From: Sphingomonas sp.
Lineage (GTDB): Bacteria; Pseudomonadota; Alphaproteobacteria; Sphingomonadales; Sphingomonadaceae
Assembly (NCBI GenBank): GCA_013816595.1
Contig: JACDEB010000005.1
Location: 1-56,624 of the forward strand
Direction of reading: 5' to 3'
DNA length: 56,624 nucleotides
Part shown: one piece after another, positions 36,368-44,871 of the stretch
Position numbering within the stretch: position 1 is the stretch's first letter
How the letters are laid out: every line of letters begins with the position of its first letter
The notes under the pieces: generated by a model
Told to the model about the DNA's origin: nothing
Seen by the model: the letters and a program-made list of their open reading frames with translations, nothing else
Databases searched by the model: none
Program-made: the position numbers and the translations under genes

Positions 36368-37330
36368 TCAACTGGCGCAGAGCCGCGCCTTGGCCTCGAC
36401 ATATTCGCGCTCCAGCCGCTCGACCAGCTCGGCCGCCGGGCAGATGCGGTCGATCACGCCAATGCCCTGACCCGACCCCCAAATGTCTTTCCACGCCTTG
36501 TCCTTGCCCGACCCGTCGGAGCCGAACTTCATCGCCTCGGGCTCGCCGCGCTCGAGAGCATCGGGGTCGAGCCCGGCATTTTCAATCGACTTGCGCAGAT
36601 AATTGCCGTGGATCCCGGTGAACAGGCTTGAATAGACGATGTCCGCCGCGCCGCCCTTGACGATGTACTGCTTATAGTCGTCGCTGGCGCGCGCTTCGTC
36701 CGTGGCGATAAAGGCCGAGCCGACATAAGCGAAATCGGCGCCCGCGGCCTTGGCTGCAAGCACCGCTCGGCCGCTGGCGATCGCGCCCGACAGGCACAGC
36801 GGCCCGTCGAACCATTTGCGGATTTCCTGAACGAGGGCGAACGGGGACCAATGCCCGGCGTGGCCGCCAGCGCCGGCGGCGACCGCGATCAGCCCATCGG
36901 CGCCCTTTTCAACCGCCTTGCGGGCGTAAACGTCGTCGATGATGTCGTGGAGCGTGATCCCCCCCCATGAATGTACCGCGTCGTTGAGCTCGACCCGCGC
37001 GCCGAGCGAGGTGATGACGATCGGCACTTTCCATTCGCCGGTCGTTGCCAGATCGGCTTCGAAGCGGTCGTTGCTGCGATGGACGATGTGGTTGACAGCG
37101 AACGGCGCCGACGGGCGCTCGGGGTGGTCGCGATCGTGCTCAGTGAGTGCTTCGGTGATTTCATGGAGCCATTCGTCGAGCTGGCTTTGCGGCCGCGCAT
37201 TGAGCGCCGGAAAGCTGCCGACGATCCCCGCCTTGCACTGGGCGATGACCAGCTGGGGATTGGAAATGATGAACAGGGGCGCACCGATGACGGGTATGCG
37301 GACGCGCTTGAGGATGTCGGGAACGGCCAA
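36368..37330 (-). CDS. nitronate monooxygenase (2-nitropropane dioxygenase-like)
   Basis: A 320-residue FMN-dependent TIM-barrel enzyme that oxidises alkyl nitronates such as propionate 3-nitronate. FMN-site segments are visible: IPVIGAPLFIISNPQLVIAQ, AVAAGAGGHAGHWSPFALV, then LSGAIASGRAVLAAKAAGAD and YVGSAFIATDEA. AGAGGHAGH carries the conserved histidines. The start is TTG 37330, only 3 bases downstream of the epimerase stop, so the two genes are probably one transcript, although no metabolic link is obvious. Confidence 0.88.
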   Translation of the reverse strand: MAVPDILKRVRIPVIGAPLFIISNPQLVIAQCKAGIVGSFPALNARPQSQLDEWLHEITEALTEHDRDHPERPSAPFAVNHIVHRSNDRFEADLATTGEWKVPIVITSLGARVELNDAVHSWGGITLHDIIDDVYARKAVEKGADGLIAVAAGAGGHAGHWSPFALVQEIRKWFDGPLCLSGAIASGRAVLAAKAAGADFAYVGSAFIATDEARASDDYKQYIVKGGAADIVYSSLFTGIHGNYLRKSIENAGLDPDALERGEPEAMKFGSDGSGKDKAWKDIWGSGQGIGVIDRICPAAELVERLEREYVEAKARLCAS

Positions 37331-37333
37331 TCG

Positions 37334-38329
37334 TCAGACGCCATAATGCTCGCGGTACCAGTCCACCAGTCGCGGAATGCCCTTGTCGATTGTCGTCGTC
37401 GGCTTGAAGCCGTGATTGCGCTCGATCGCGCTGATGTCGGCAAAAGTGTTGGCGACATCGCCAATCTGCATCGGCTGCAGATCGAGGATCGCGGTCTTGC
37501 CGGTGGCCTGTTCGAGCAGGTGTACCACCCGGCTCAGCTCCTCGCTGCGACTGTTGCCGATGTTATAGAGGGCGTGGGGAGTGTGGCTTCCGCCGGCCTT
37601 TTCGGCGTCGTCGTCGGCCGGCGGGCCATCCAAGCAAGCGACGATGCCCGTCACGATATCGTCGATATAAGTGAAATCGCGCCGCATATTGCCGTGATTG
37701 TACAGCGGCAGCGGAGTGCCTTCAAACAAAGCCTTGGTAAAGATGAACATGGCCATGTCGGGCCGACCCCACGGACCGTAGACGGTGAAAAAGCGCAGCC
37801 CGGTCAGCGGCAGCCGGTAAAGGCTGGCATAGGATTCGCTGATCAATTCGTCCGACTTCTTCGTCGCGGCGTAGAGCGACAGCGGATGATCGACTCTATC
37901 CTCGACCCGAAAGGGGAGGCTGGTGTTGCCACCATAGACCGAGGAGGACGAGGCATAGACCATTGGCACTTCGAGCCGCCGAGCGACTTCAAGCATGTTG
38001 CAATGGCCGACCAGGTTAGAGCGGACATAGGCCTGCGGATTTTCAAGGCTGTAACGGACCCCGGCCTGGGCGCCCAAGTGGATGAGCCGTTCGATCTTGT
38101 GGCGCGTAATGAGTTCGGCCAGCGCGTCGGCTTCGGCGAAATCCATTTTCTCGAACGCAAAGGACTTGCCGAACTCGGCATCGATCCGGTCGAGCCGCGC
38201 CTGCTTCAGCGCGGGGTCGTAATAATCGTTGAGATTATCGATCCCAACGACCTCGTCGCCACGCGCCAGCAGTGCCCGGCTTGTCTCCGATCCAATGAAA
38301 CCCGCTGCGCCAGTGACCAAAATCGACAT
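37334..38329 (-). CDS. UDP-glucuronate 4-epimerase-like NAD-dependent epimerase
   Basis: A 331-residue SDR protein. MSILVTGAAGFIGSETSRAL is the NAD site and GIDNLNDYYDPALKQARL the subgroup's nucleotide-sugar loop. HLGAQAGVRYSLENPQAYV is diagnostic of UDP-GlcA 4-epimerases (LspL/CapI). SSSSVYGG and Y-A-A-T-K-K supply the Ser and Tyr-Lys pair, followed by RFFTVYGPWGRPDMA. It makes UDP-galacturonate for surface glycans. A decayed paralogue, in the same orientation, lies at 44415-44795. Confidence 0.9.
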   Translation of the reverse strand: MSILVTGAAGFIGSETSRALLARGDEVVGIDNLNDYYDPALKQARLDRIDAEFGKSFAFEKMDFAEADALAELITRHKIERLIHLGAQAGVRYSLENPQAYVRSNLVGHCNMLEVARRLEVPMVYASSSSVYGGNTSLPFRVEDRVDHPLSLYAATKKSDELISESYASLYRLPLTGLRFFTVYGPWGRPDMAMFIFTKALFEGTPLPLYNHGNMRRDFTYIDDIVTGIVACLDGPPADDDAEKAGGSHTPHALYNIGNSRSEELSRVVHLLEQATGKTAILDLQPMQIGDVANTFADISAIERNHGFKPTTTIDKGIPRLVDWYREHYGV

Positions 38330-38517
38330 GGCGTCACCCTTAAGGCGCGTGCCCGCCCGCCGCTAGGGCCTAATCACCGGCGATTGAACGCGGGTGTCGC
38401 GTATGCAGGTTAGCTATCGTCCGGCAATCCGCATTATTTTACTTAGGCGGCGCGGAGGAGACTTTCCGCATAATCGACCGCGCAGGGCGACCTGGTGGGA
38501 GCCAAACAAGCTGAGTT

Positions 38518-38537
38518 GTATACACTGATCAGTATAC
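38518..38537. repeat. symmetric site GTATAC-ACTGATCA-GTATAC
   Basis: Two GTATAC palindromes flank an 8-base core, and ACTGATCAGT (38524-38533) is itself a perfect palindrome. The DNA around it is AT-richer than its neighbours. It lies in the gap between the epimerase and the J-domain gene and looks like a protein-binding site; no regulator is encoded nearby. Confidence 0.45.
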
Positions 38538-38545
38538 CAAAGTCA

Positions 38546-38692
38546 GGGTGCGGTCGTATCATTGACATCGCCTACAATATAATGAGCGCCAGCACCTATT
38601 AAAGCATTCGTGCCTATGGTTGTATCGCTCCCGACAATGCCGCGCACTTTGATTTGCGTTGGGTGTCCAAACGCACTTTCCGAACAGCCCCC
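38546..38692 (-). other. open in-frame extension after the J-domain gene's stop
   Basis: Directly after the TGA (38693-38695) of the J-domain gene, the same frame stays open for 49 codons. It ends VRGIVGSDTTIGTNALIGAG, AHYIVGDVNDTTAP, then TGA. The pattern of G-x-x-x-x-I-G spacing looks like beta-helix (hexapeptide) or trimeric-autotransporter repeat protein rather than random sequence, and codons such as ATA and TTA are more frequent than in neighbours. It has no start codon of its own near the 5' side, so it is either a gene remnant or a readthrough extension. Confidence 0.35.
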
Positions 38693-39613
38693 TCATTGAT
38701 TAGGGCGGCGGCCCTCCATGATTCCGGTAACTTCACGGATTTGGCGCAGAGAGGCGTCTGCCACACAGTCGCCGGATCCGCACGCCTTACGGGATATGAT
38801 CGACCGGTTGAAGGTGCGTAGTAACAAGCGCCGTTTGGATAAGTCCGCGTGCGCCATGGATTGATCGAGAAAACCTTGAGCCATGCGCTCAACCTGCGCC
38901 TGATCAGCGCGGCATTTGACGGTGCCACCGAAAGATGAGGGGCCGTTGCAGGTCGCTACATCTGAGGATCCAGCAGGTCTCGGTGCGCCCCGCTCGGTCT
39001 GCGGAGTAACAACCTGCGCCATCTCTTGCTTGCGTATTTGCAGAGCGGGGATCGGTGAACCCGCAACCGGATCGTGCGTCGGAACTTGAGGCAGAGTAGG
39101 CGTGATGTCGGCTCTCGAGGGACCAGAACGAGTATCGTCGCGAGGTGCGACTAGCCTTTGCCGTTTAGTGATTGTATCTGCTCGCGGCGTGACCTGTACC
39201 GTCCCTGAGATCGGAGCCGCTTCTCGTACTTCTTTAGGTCTCGATGCGAGCCCCGCCCCCCTCTGAACCACGAGCATCAAACTAAGAGCAAGAGCTACTG
39301 CGACGCAGGCGAGCCCGACGTTGCGCACCATTCGCTGCCTAGGCTGCTCCGCAGCGAACTCAGCTTGTTCCCTGCTTTTCGGATAATCGCTTAGCGGTGA
39401 CATCGTGTCGTAGGCGGCGCGCTTTCCCGGATCGCCGAGCACCGCAAAAGCCGCTATAATTTCTCGCGCTCGCGCCTGTGCTTGCGGATCAGAATTCGCG
39501 TCGGGATGGTAAAGGCGGATGAGAGCACGAAACGCAGCCCGGATTACGGCGTCTTCAGCCCCAGGTAACACTCGCAATGTGTCATAATGGTTAGAAGTCA
39601 CCCAACTCACCAT
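38693..39613 (-). CDS. J-domain membrane protein
   Basis: A protein of about 306 residues. The N-terminal J-domain (residues 5-70) includes HYDTLRVLPGAEDAVIRAAF and the H-P-D motif in RLYHPDANSD, so it should stimulate an Hsp70. A single membrane helix (VGLACVAVALALSLMLVV) follows, then a long low-complexity linker. The C-terminal domain has paired cysteines (ATCNGPSSFGGTVKC ... KACGSGDCVAD) ending LRQIREVTGIME. The last part resembles periplasmic domains in other sphingomonad J-proteins. ATG 39613 is preferred to the frame's start at 39661. Confidence 0.8.
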   Translation of the reverse strand: MVSWVTSNHYDTLRVLPGAEDAVIRAAFRALIRLYHPDANSDPQAQARAREIIAAFAVLGDPGKRAAYDTMSPLSDYPKSREQAEFAAEQPRQRMVRNVGLACVAVALALSLMLVVQRGAGLASRPKEVREAAPISGTVQVTPRADTITKRQRLVAPRDDTRSGPSRADITPTLPQVPTHDPVAGSPIPALQIRKQEMAQVVTPQTERGAPRPAGSSDVATCNGPSSFGGTVKCRADQAQVERMAQGFLDQSMAHADLSKRRLLLRTFNRSIISRKACGSGDCVADASLRQIREVTGIMEGRRPNQ

Positions 39614-39761
39614 TCCGCTCTTCAGGGGCACATCTATCTGCCACTTGGCTGTCTGACACAAACGTCGACGTCGTGCTAGCCAGTCGTCGTTGCCCCCGGC
39701 CTCACGAACATCCGGACGAATGTCTGGGATCCACCCAAAGCGGAATTCGTGCCGCGCTGAG

Positions 39762-40382
39762 CTACGTCAGCTTTCGTGCCTCCTGAGCTGAGGACACGCG
39801 CTGGTCCGTCACCACAACGATCGTCGAGGAGAAATTGGTGATGCCGTAGAGTTTCTGCGCGAAGGCCTTGGGCAAGCGGATGCACCCATGAGAGGCTGGA
39901 TAGCCTGGTACTCTGCCGGCGTGCAGTGCCACTCCATCCCATGTGAGCCGCTGCATGAAGGGCATTGGCGCATCGTTGTAGAGAGTGGACCGGTTAAGCA
40001 CTTTCTTTTGCAAGATCGGGAAGGTGCCCTTGGGCGTGTCATAGCCGGGTCTGCCCGTCGACACCTGCGTTGAGTCCCACTCCCTTCCTTTCCAGAAAAC
40101 ATAAGCATGCTGTGAAGCCAGACTGACGACAATCAACACGCCGTCTCGCAGAGCTTCGGTTGGGGTGGGGGGCGACGGCTCCACAGGATCCGGCAGCTTC
40201 AGGCTGCGCGATCCCAAATAGGGTCCGAACAGCGTTGGAACGCGAGCACCAGGATAGAGTGTCAGCGGGCTTTGAGCGAACAACGGGGGCGCTGAGGCCG
40301 AGGACACTTGAGGGGGCAAAGCTGCGCTCCCAAAAAGTAGCGCGCCGATCGCGGATGCACTGGCGATGACGAGTCTGTACAT
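39762..40382 (-). CDS. L,D-transpeptidase (YkuD/ErfK family)
   Basis: A 206-residue cell-wall enzyme with an N-terminal signal (LVIASASAIGALLFGSAALP), then a proline-rich linker and the YkuD domain. The catalytic motif is H-A-G-R-V-P-G-Y-P-A-S-H-G-C-I-R-L-P with Cys167. It would form 3-3 cross-links in peptidoglycan or anchor proteins to it, in the periplasm. The C-terminal arginine-rich end is short and normal. It lies beside a SleB-type hydrolase read the other way, a sensible functional pairing. Confidence 0.9.
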   Translation of the reverse strand: MYRLVIASASAIGALLFGSAALPPQVSSASAPPLFAQSPLTLYPGARVPTLFGPYLGSRSLKLPDPVEPSPPTPTEALRDGVLIVVSLASQHAYVFWKGREWDSTQVSTGRPGYDTPKGTFPILQKKVLNRSTLYNDAPMPFMQRLTWDGVALHAGRVPGYPASHGCIRLPKAFAQKLYGITNFSSTIVVVTDQRVSSAQEARKLT

Positions 40383-40599
40383 GACCGGCCTTCTATACGG
40401 CGTGTTTCAGCCCACCATTTCAGACCTTTAGCGAGTCCTGCCGTGTTATGAAATGGTTAATTGCCACGTCCGGAGATGAGCTCGCCGACGAGAGTTGCTC
40501 TGGCAGGACGCTGGCAACCGAAGAGTGCCTTCGATAGACGGCGAATATGGCACTCATGAAATCGGCAATAGGAACGAGTATGAGACACAGGTGTTGTCA

Positions 40600-42471
40600 A
40601 TGTTGAACTCGCCAGCACCGGCATCAGTAGCACCTAATTTCGAATCGCAGACATTCAAACAAGAGAGCTGCCGCCAAACCAATAAGTTGATTATGGACTT
40701 GCAAAGGCACCCTCGTTTCCATCGCTTGTTGGATCCCGCCTCGCTTTCCTGCGGCATCCTTGGGCTGGCCTTCGTGACAGCTCTTGTCGGTCCGCCGGAT
40801 CCCAGCAGCACGAGTTCTCAAACCATTGTCCCAGGATTGGCCGGGAGGGTCGTAGCACAACCTCCTCTTCCCCCGCCGATGCTCTATCGAAAAATGTCAC
40901 GGGAGAAGGCTGCTGCTTACAATGCCGCTGTGCCTTTTACCGTTGAGTCCAATGTTCCAGCGAAGCCGTTCAGGCTGGATGTGCGGTCTGCCGATTACGC
41001 ACGCTCGCTGGAGTGCCTGACCGCCGCTGCATTTTACGAGGCGTCAGGCGAAGGCCCAGTCGGCGAAGCGGCGGTAGCACAGGTGGTGCTCAACCGGGTG
41101 CGCCATCCGGCCTTCCCGGCAAGTGTGTGTGCAGTCGTTTACCAAGGCTCTACACGACCGACGGGCTGCCAGTTCACTTTCACCTGCGACGGCTCCTTGC
41201 TGCGCCAACGCAACGCGCGGGGCTGGATGGCGGCGGAAACGATCGCGGCGACGGCCTTGACTGGCACGGTGCTTGCCGGGGCTGGCCTCGCAACGCATTA
41301 TCACGCCAACAGCGTGGTTCCCTACTGGGCAGGCTCCCTGGCCAAGAACGCGCAGGTGGGCGCCCACATCTTCTATCGCTGGCCCGGCACATGGGGTCGA
41401 CCTAATGCGTTCCGGCAGCGCTACGCGGGAGAGCCTTGGCAGGAAACGCAGCTGCGGAACGCGTCGCTCGTGGCGCACCGCAATGCCCCGGACGCGGACG
41501 CAGGGCCGCCAATCGCGGTGGTCGTAAACGGGGTCGCGAAACCCGATCCCCTCTCGGTCGTCGACTTGCTTGCCAGCGGGGACCCGGCACATGGGGACGC
41601 GAAGCTCGCTAAGGCAAGCTTCAAAGATGAAGCCGAAGCCGAAGCCGTCCACGCCTACCGGGACTTCGCAACCGCGCATCCCAAGGTCAATTTGGCGACG
41701 GTGTCGACTTTGCTTTCGGGACATTACGGCGAAGCGAAGGCCTTGGGTGTCGATCAACTCTCTGAGGCGATGAAGGACTTTGCGGCTTCGCCAGTCTATG
41801 CTGGCTTCGTTAAGCGCGCGCAGCTGTCATCCGCTGAACGCAAAAGATTCTCGTCCGCTCTGCTTTCCTCTCTGCGTGACGTACAGGCCTATGCCGGAGT
41901 TCAGATGGGGACCGTCTCCGTGACCCTTCAGCCTGCGCTTGGAAGCGCGGTGCCGGCCCTGTCGCAATGTCCTACCGAACGCCGCGCTGGACCGTCGAAG
42001 CGAATTCACAGGACGGGACGCCGCTTCTCCAAACCGCAAGTGCAAGATCCGCTTGGCGCACAGCTTGGGCAAGCTGCGGCCGACTATCTGAGGTGGGCCG
42101 CGCGGGCGCAGGGCAATGGCACAAACCCCGTGTCCGCCTGCTCCTCGGCTGTCGATCAGCAGGTGGTCGCCGCGGTACTCAGCCGAATGATCGCGCTCAG
42201 GAAGGGCGAAGCCGCTGCGCAGCGGCAAATCGCCTGGGAGGTTCGCCACGGCCACGGGCTCGTCCCCTTGCTCGTGCAGCGGCTTCGTGTCTTCGAAAAA
42301 AGTCGGGACAGGTTTGTCACGCTTTCGGGAGCCTATGTCGCCCTCGTAGCACGCTTGCCGGCTCTGTCCGCGCAGCAGCCCAGAATACCGGTAGTACAGG
42401 AGAGCTTGTCATCCGGCGAGCCGACCGACGCTGCCGCTGCAGCAGAAACTCACGTTAAGACCGGACACTAG
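40600..42471 (+). CDS. SleB-type cell wall hydrolase with long C-terminal extension
   Basis: A protein of about 623 residues. After one N-terminal membrane/signal segment (LSCGILGLAFVTALVG) comes the Hydrolase_2 (SleB/CwlJ) domain: LTAAAFYEASGEGPVGEAAV, AQVVLNRVRHPAFP, then TGCQFTFTCDGS, THYHANSVVPYW and IFYRWPG. The conserved catalytic Glu is in Y-E-A-S-G-E-G. About 300 further residues of unknown, helix-rich sequence follow, ending in an alanine-rich tail. Most family members are much shorter. The start is uncertain: ATG 40600 has AGGTG upstream, ATG 40693 is the other choice, and the frame opens at 40495. Confidence 0.8.
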   Translation: MLNSPAPASVAPNFESQTFKQESCRQTNKLIMDLQRHPRFHRLLDPASLSCGILGLAFVTALVGPPDPSSTSSQTIVPGLAGRVVAQPPLPPPMLYRKMSREKAAAYNAAVPFTVESNVPAKPFRLDVRSADYARSLECLTAAAFYEASGEGPVGEAAVAQVVLNRVRHPAFPASVCAVVYQGSTRPTGCQFTFTCDGSLLRQRNARGWMAAETIAATALTGTVLAGAGLATHYHANSVVPYWAGSLAKNAQVGAHIFYRWPGTWGRPNAFRQRYAGEPWQETQLRNASLVAHRNAPDADAGPPIAVVVNGVAKPDPLSVVDLLASGDPAHGDAKLAKASFKDEAEAEAVHAYRDFATAHPKVNLATVSTLLSGHYGEAKALGVDQLSEAMKDFAASPVYAGFVKRAQLSSAERKRFSSALLSSLRDVQAYAGVQMGTVSVTLQPALGSAVPALSQCPTERRAGPSKRIHRTGRRFSKPQVQDPLGAQLGQAAADYLRWAARAQGNGTNPVSACSSAVDQQVVAAVLSRMIALRKGEAAAQRQIAWEVRHGHGLVPLLVQRLRVFEKSRDRFVTLSGAYVALVARLPALSAQQPRIPVVQESLSSGEPTDAAAAAETHVKTGH

Positions 42472-42656
42472 GGGCAATCCTCGGGACCAGGGCGTGGCCA
42501 AGGTCATCCGTCGTCGCCGCTTCGGCGAATTCGTCGATCCTTCATTAAAGACATGAATGTGCGAAATTCGATGTCATCACCGGATGCATGAGTCGCCGCG
42601 GCAATGCCAGTTCTCGACCCATTGCGGACGGTGCCGCCGCACTGGTAAGACGTCGT

Positions 42657-43004
42657 ATGATCAGATTTTATCGAGCGGGCTTCTGGGCAGCACTCGTCTT
42701 CGTTATTGTTATGGCGCTACTCCCGCAGCCGCCCCAGCTGCCAGGAACTTCTGACAAGGTGCAACACGTTGCCGCGTTCGCCACCCTTGCAGCGCTGGGG
42801 GCGGCTGCTTTCCGCTCAACATCATTGATCCGGTTGTTTGCGAGCCTGTTAGCCCTCGGCGCCGTCATCGAATTCCTTCAGGCGATTCCCGCGTTGAACC
42901 GGGACAGCGATCCTGTCGACTGGATAGCGGACATAATTGCGGCAGCGGTGGTCCTGATCGCCGTGTGGTGGTTGCGGAGCAAGAAAGAAGGCCTTAGCCG
43001 CTAG
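42657..43004 (+). CDS. VanZ family membrane protein
   Basis: A 115-residue protein with three to four membrane helices (FWAALVFVIVMALLP; HVAAFATLAALGAAAF; LFASLLALGAVIEFL; IAAAVVLIAVWWL). The VanZ features are D-K-V-Q-H-V-A-A-F and E-F-L-Q-x7-R-D-x-D-x-x-D-W-I-A-D. The family's role is unclear outside teicoplanin resistance. ATG 42657 begins right at the first helix; an upstream ATG at 42588 adds 23 polar residues. Confidence 0.85.
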   Translation: MIRFYRAGFWAALVFVIVMALLPQPPQLPGTSDKVQHVAAFATLAALGAAAFRSTSLIRLFASLLALGAVIEFLQAIPALNRDSDPVDWIADIIAAAVVLIAVWWLRSKKEGLSR

Positions 43005-43118
43005 TGTCCGCTTGCAACCCATTCATGACATAAACCCAGTTTCCGCGTCCGGCCCACGGCCAAATTAGTGGCTCAGTCACGCTCTCGCTGAGGCTAGATA
43101 CGAGTGTAGGCTCATGCC

Positions 43119-43676
43119 CTAACGGCCGCGCTCCGAGCCAATCGGAGGCGCGGGCGGCGCAGGGACCGGGCGTCCGTCAATATTACCAGCAGGCGCATAA
43201 TGGCAGATCACGACGTCGATCACGCGTCCGCTCGACAGCGCGCAGCCGACCCGCTGAGTGGTCGGCCAGACGAGCTGCGTATAATGGCCGATGTCGTGCC
43301 AGTTCCCTGTCCGGCTGTTGGCGGGAAAGATGCCGGGAATGAAATACTGTTTTTCGGCTACCCACAGTCGAACCATCGTACCGACGTCGTACACGCCGCT
43401 AGGCCCCATCGACATATTCTCACCGATCCCGCGCCGAGCCTTGCGATCCGAATGAACGAACTGTCCTGTCGAGGCGAGATATTGCGCCCATGGAGCGGCG
43501 CCGGCAGCAAGCGCCGGGTCCCATGTGAGCAGCGACGATCCGACCCGGGCGCACTCCGCATTGTGGATTGCGAGGATGGTTGCCTCAAACCTATCCGCGG
43601 ACTGCGCCCACGCCGAACAAGGAGCCGCTAACAACGCGGCGATTGCCAGGTGGACCAAGCGGGCACTCAAAAGCAT
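43119..43676 (-). CDS. CAP domain (SCP/PR-1-like) secreted protein
   Basis: A 185-residue protein with a signal peptide (LLSARLVHLAIAALLAAPCS, AWAQ cleavage). The CAP fold is visible as ATILAIHNAECARVGSSLLT, WDPALAAGAAPWAQYLASTG and IGENMSMG, ending in the CAP signature G-H-Y-T-Q-L-V-W-P-T-T-Q-R-V-G-C-A and VICHYAPAGN. The acidic/His residues of the CAP cavity are present. Function in bacteria is not settled. It ends in a proline-rich tail. ATG 43676 (MLLSARL) gives a clean signal; the longer frame to 43760 does not. Confidence 0.88.
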   Translation of the reverse strand: MLLSARLVHLAIAALLAAPCSAWAQSADRFEATILAIHNAECARVGSSLLTWDPALAAGAAPWAQYLASTGQFVHSDRKARRGIGENMSMGPSGVYDVGTMVRLWVAEKQYFIPGIFPANSRTGNWHDIGHYTQLVWPTTQRVGCALSSGRVIDVVICHYAPAGNIDGRPVPAPPAPPIGSERGR

Positions 43677-43935
43677 GTGATCGAAGGTATCGCCGAACCA
43701 TTGCGCGGTCCACCCCACTTCGGCGAGCGGTCTGAGAAGCGAACGAGGGCAGTAGAGCAAAACGGTCGCTTTCGAGTATTCCGAAGATTCGTGGCATTTT
43801 TACCTTACGTCCGAAATTGCCTCGCCCTCTGTCAGCCGGTCGCGAGCCGAAAATGGTGCCTGGACCACAGTCGGCCGCATAGGTGGTTTGCCCGCGGGCC
43901 CATTTTCATGCGAGATAATCGTTAGCTCGCTTGGA

Positions 43936-44316
43936 ATGGTGCTGGCGATCGTGCTGATATCAATGCTCAAAGTGCGCGACTTGTCAGAGGCGATCTCTTT
44001 TCACACCTGCGTACTAGACTTCCACCTCATCCTCGCTGCGCCCGAATTCGCTACCTTTTGCGCCGTCCTGTCGTGAGGATCTGATGAAATGCATCTGTCC
44101 TTGAACTCGGGGTGCGGCGCTAACGAACATTGCTTTGTGATCCTCGTAAGCGACGATGTGGACGCGCTGTTCAACTCATTTAGGGATCGGGGACTTTCGG
44201 CCCCGATCCGACCGAACTCGCCGGCGCAAGTCGGGCCATTTGACCAAAGCTGGGGCACGAGGGAGTTTTACGTCAACGACCCCAATGGAAATACCCTAAT
44301 TTTTCAGCAACGCTGA
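43936..44316 (+). pseudogene. VOC/glyoxalase-family gene with an in-frame stop
   Basis: The frame reads MVLAIVLISMLKVRDLSEAI, then FCAVLS, TGA (44074-44076), then GSDEMHLSLNSGCG. It goes on to VILVSDDVDALFNSFRDRGL, then WGTREFYVNDPNGNTLIF. Both halves lie in the same frame and match one VOC protein from strand 1 to the final P-N-G-N-x-L motif. The stop most simply arose by CGA to TGA at an arginine position. Residual downstream translation from ATG 44089 is possible but would lack the first beta-alpha unit. It marks the left edge of a decayed zone. Confidence 0.75.
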
Positions 44317-44345
44317 CCTCGGTCCGCAATGCAACTATCTGGAGG

Positions 44346-44396
44346 TTTAAATACACGCCGTTAAAGGCTGCGGGCTTGATCGATCCCAAGTCGGTG
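44346..44396 (+). pseudogene. fossil fragment of a second DUF979 gene
   Basis: Seventeen codons read FKYTPLKAAGLIDPKSV. The intact DUF979 gene at 49028-49981 reads FNYTPLKGLGLIDPKSV at its own middle (about 49359-49412). Fourteen of the seventeen residues agree, and about three quarters of the bases agree as well, with many differences at third positions, so this was once coding DNA. Frame and homology are lost outside the fragment. Confidence 0.6.
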
Positions 44397-44414
44397 AAAC
44401 CCCAAGTATCGGGA

Positions 44415-44795
44415 CGCATCGGCATTTTCGAGCTGCAGAACGACCTCGAGCACGTTGCAATGGCGGACGAGGTTGGATCGGGCATAGGCCTGCGGATTTT
44501 CAAGGCAGTAACGGACCCGGCCTGAGCGCCCAACTGGATGATCCGTTCGATCTTGTGGCGCACTGCAGGTTCGCCGAGCGCGCCGGGTTCGGCGAAGTCG
44601 AGCCTTTCGAATTGGAACGCCTTGCTGAATTCGCTGTCAATCCGCTCAAGCCGGTCGCGCTTGAGCTCGGGGTCCTAATAATCGTTGAGATTGTCGATGC
44701 CGATCCCTTCATCGCTGCGCTTTAGCAAGGCGCGGCTGTCTCCGATCCGGGGAATCCCGCCGCTCCAGTGAGCGTGATTGCCGTGGTCAGACGCT
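44415..44795 (-). pseudogene. decayed paralogue of the UDP-glucuronate 4-epimerase
   Basis: Read on the minus strand, the DNA gives AITLTGAAGFPGSETA, then after a frameshift GIGIDNLNDY, a TAG, DPELKRDRLERIDSEFSKAF, HKIERIIQLGAQAG and, after another shift, RYCLENPQAYARSNLVRHCN. Every block lines up with the intact epimerase at 37334-38329. Homology stops near 44430, so only the N-terminal 40 percent survives. At least two frameshifts and a stop make it non-functional. Confidence 0.85.
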
Positions 44796-44871
44796 TAGGG
44801 CGGAAGCCTGCGCGCCGAAATACCTACTGTTTGCCGATTGAGCGCGACCGCCGCTTCTGCTTGATGGTCGC

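Noticed and set aside
36971-38413. A 480-codon plus-strand frame opposite the nitronate monooxygenase and epimerase
   Set aside because: Antisense shadow of two well-supported genes; no recognisable protein features.
44074-44076. TGA inside the VOC gene as a selenocysteine codon
   Set aside because: No selenocysteine is expected at this position in VOC proteins and a CGA to TGA change explains it; no insertion-element hairpin was recognised.
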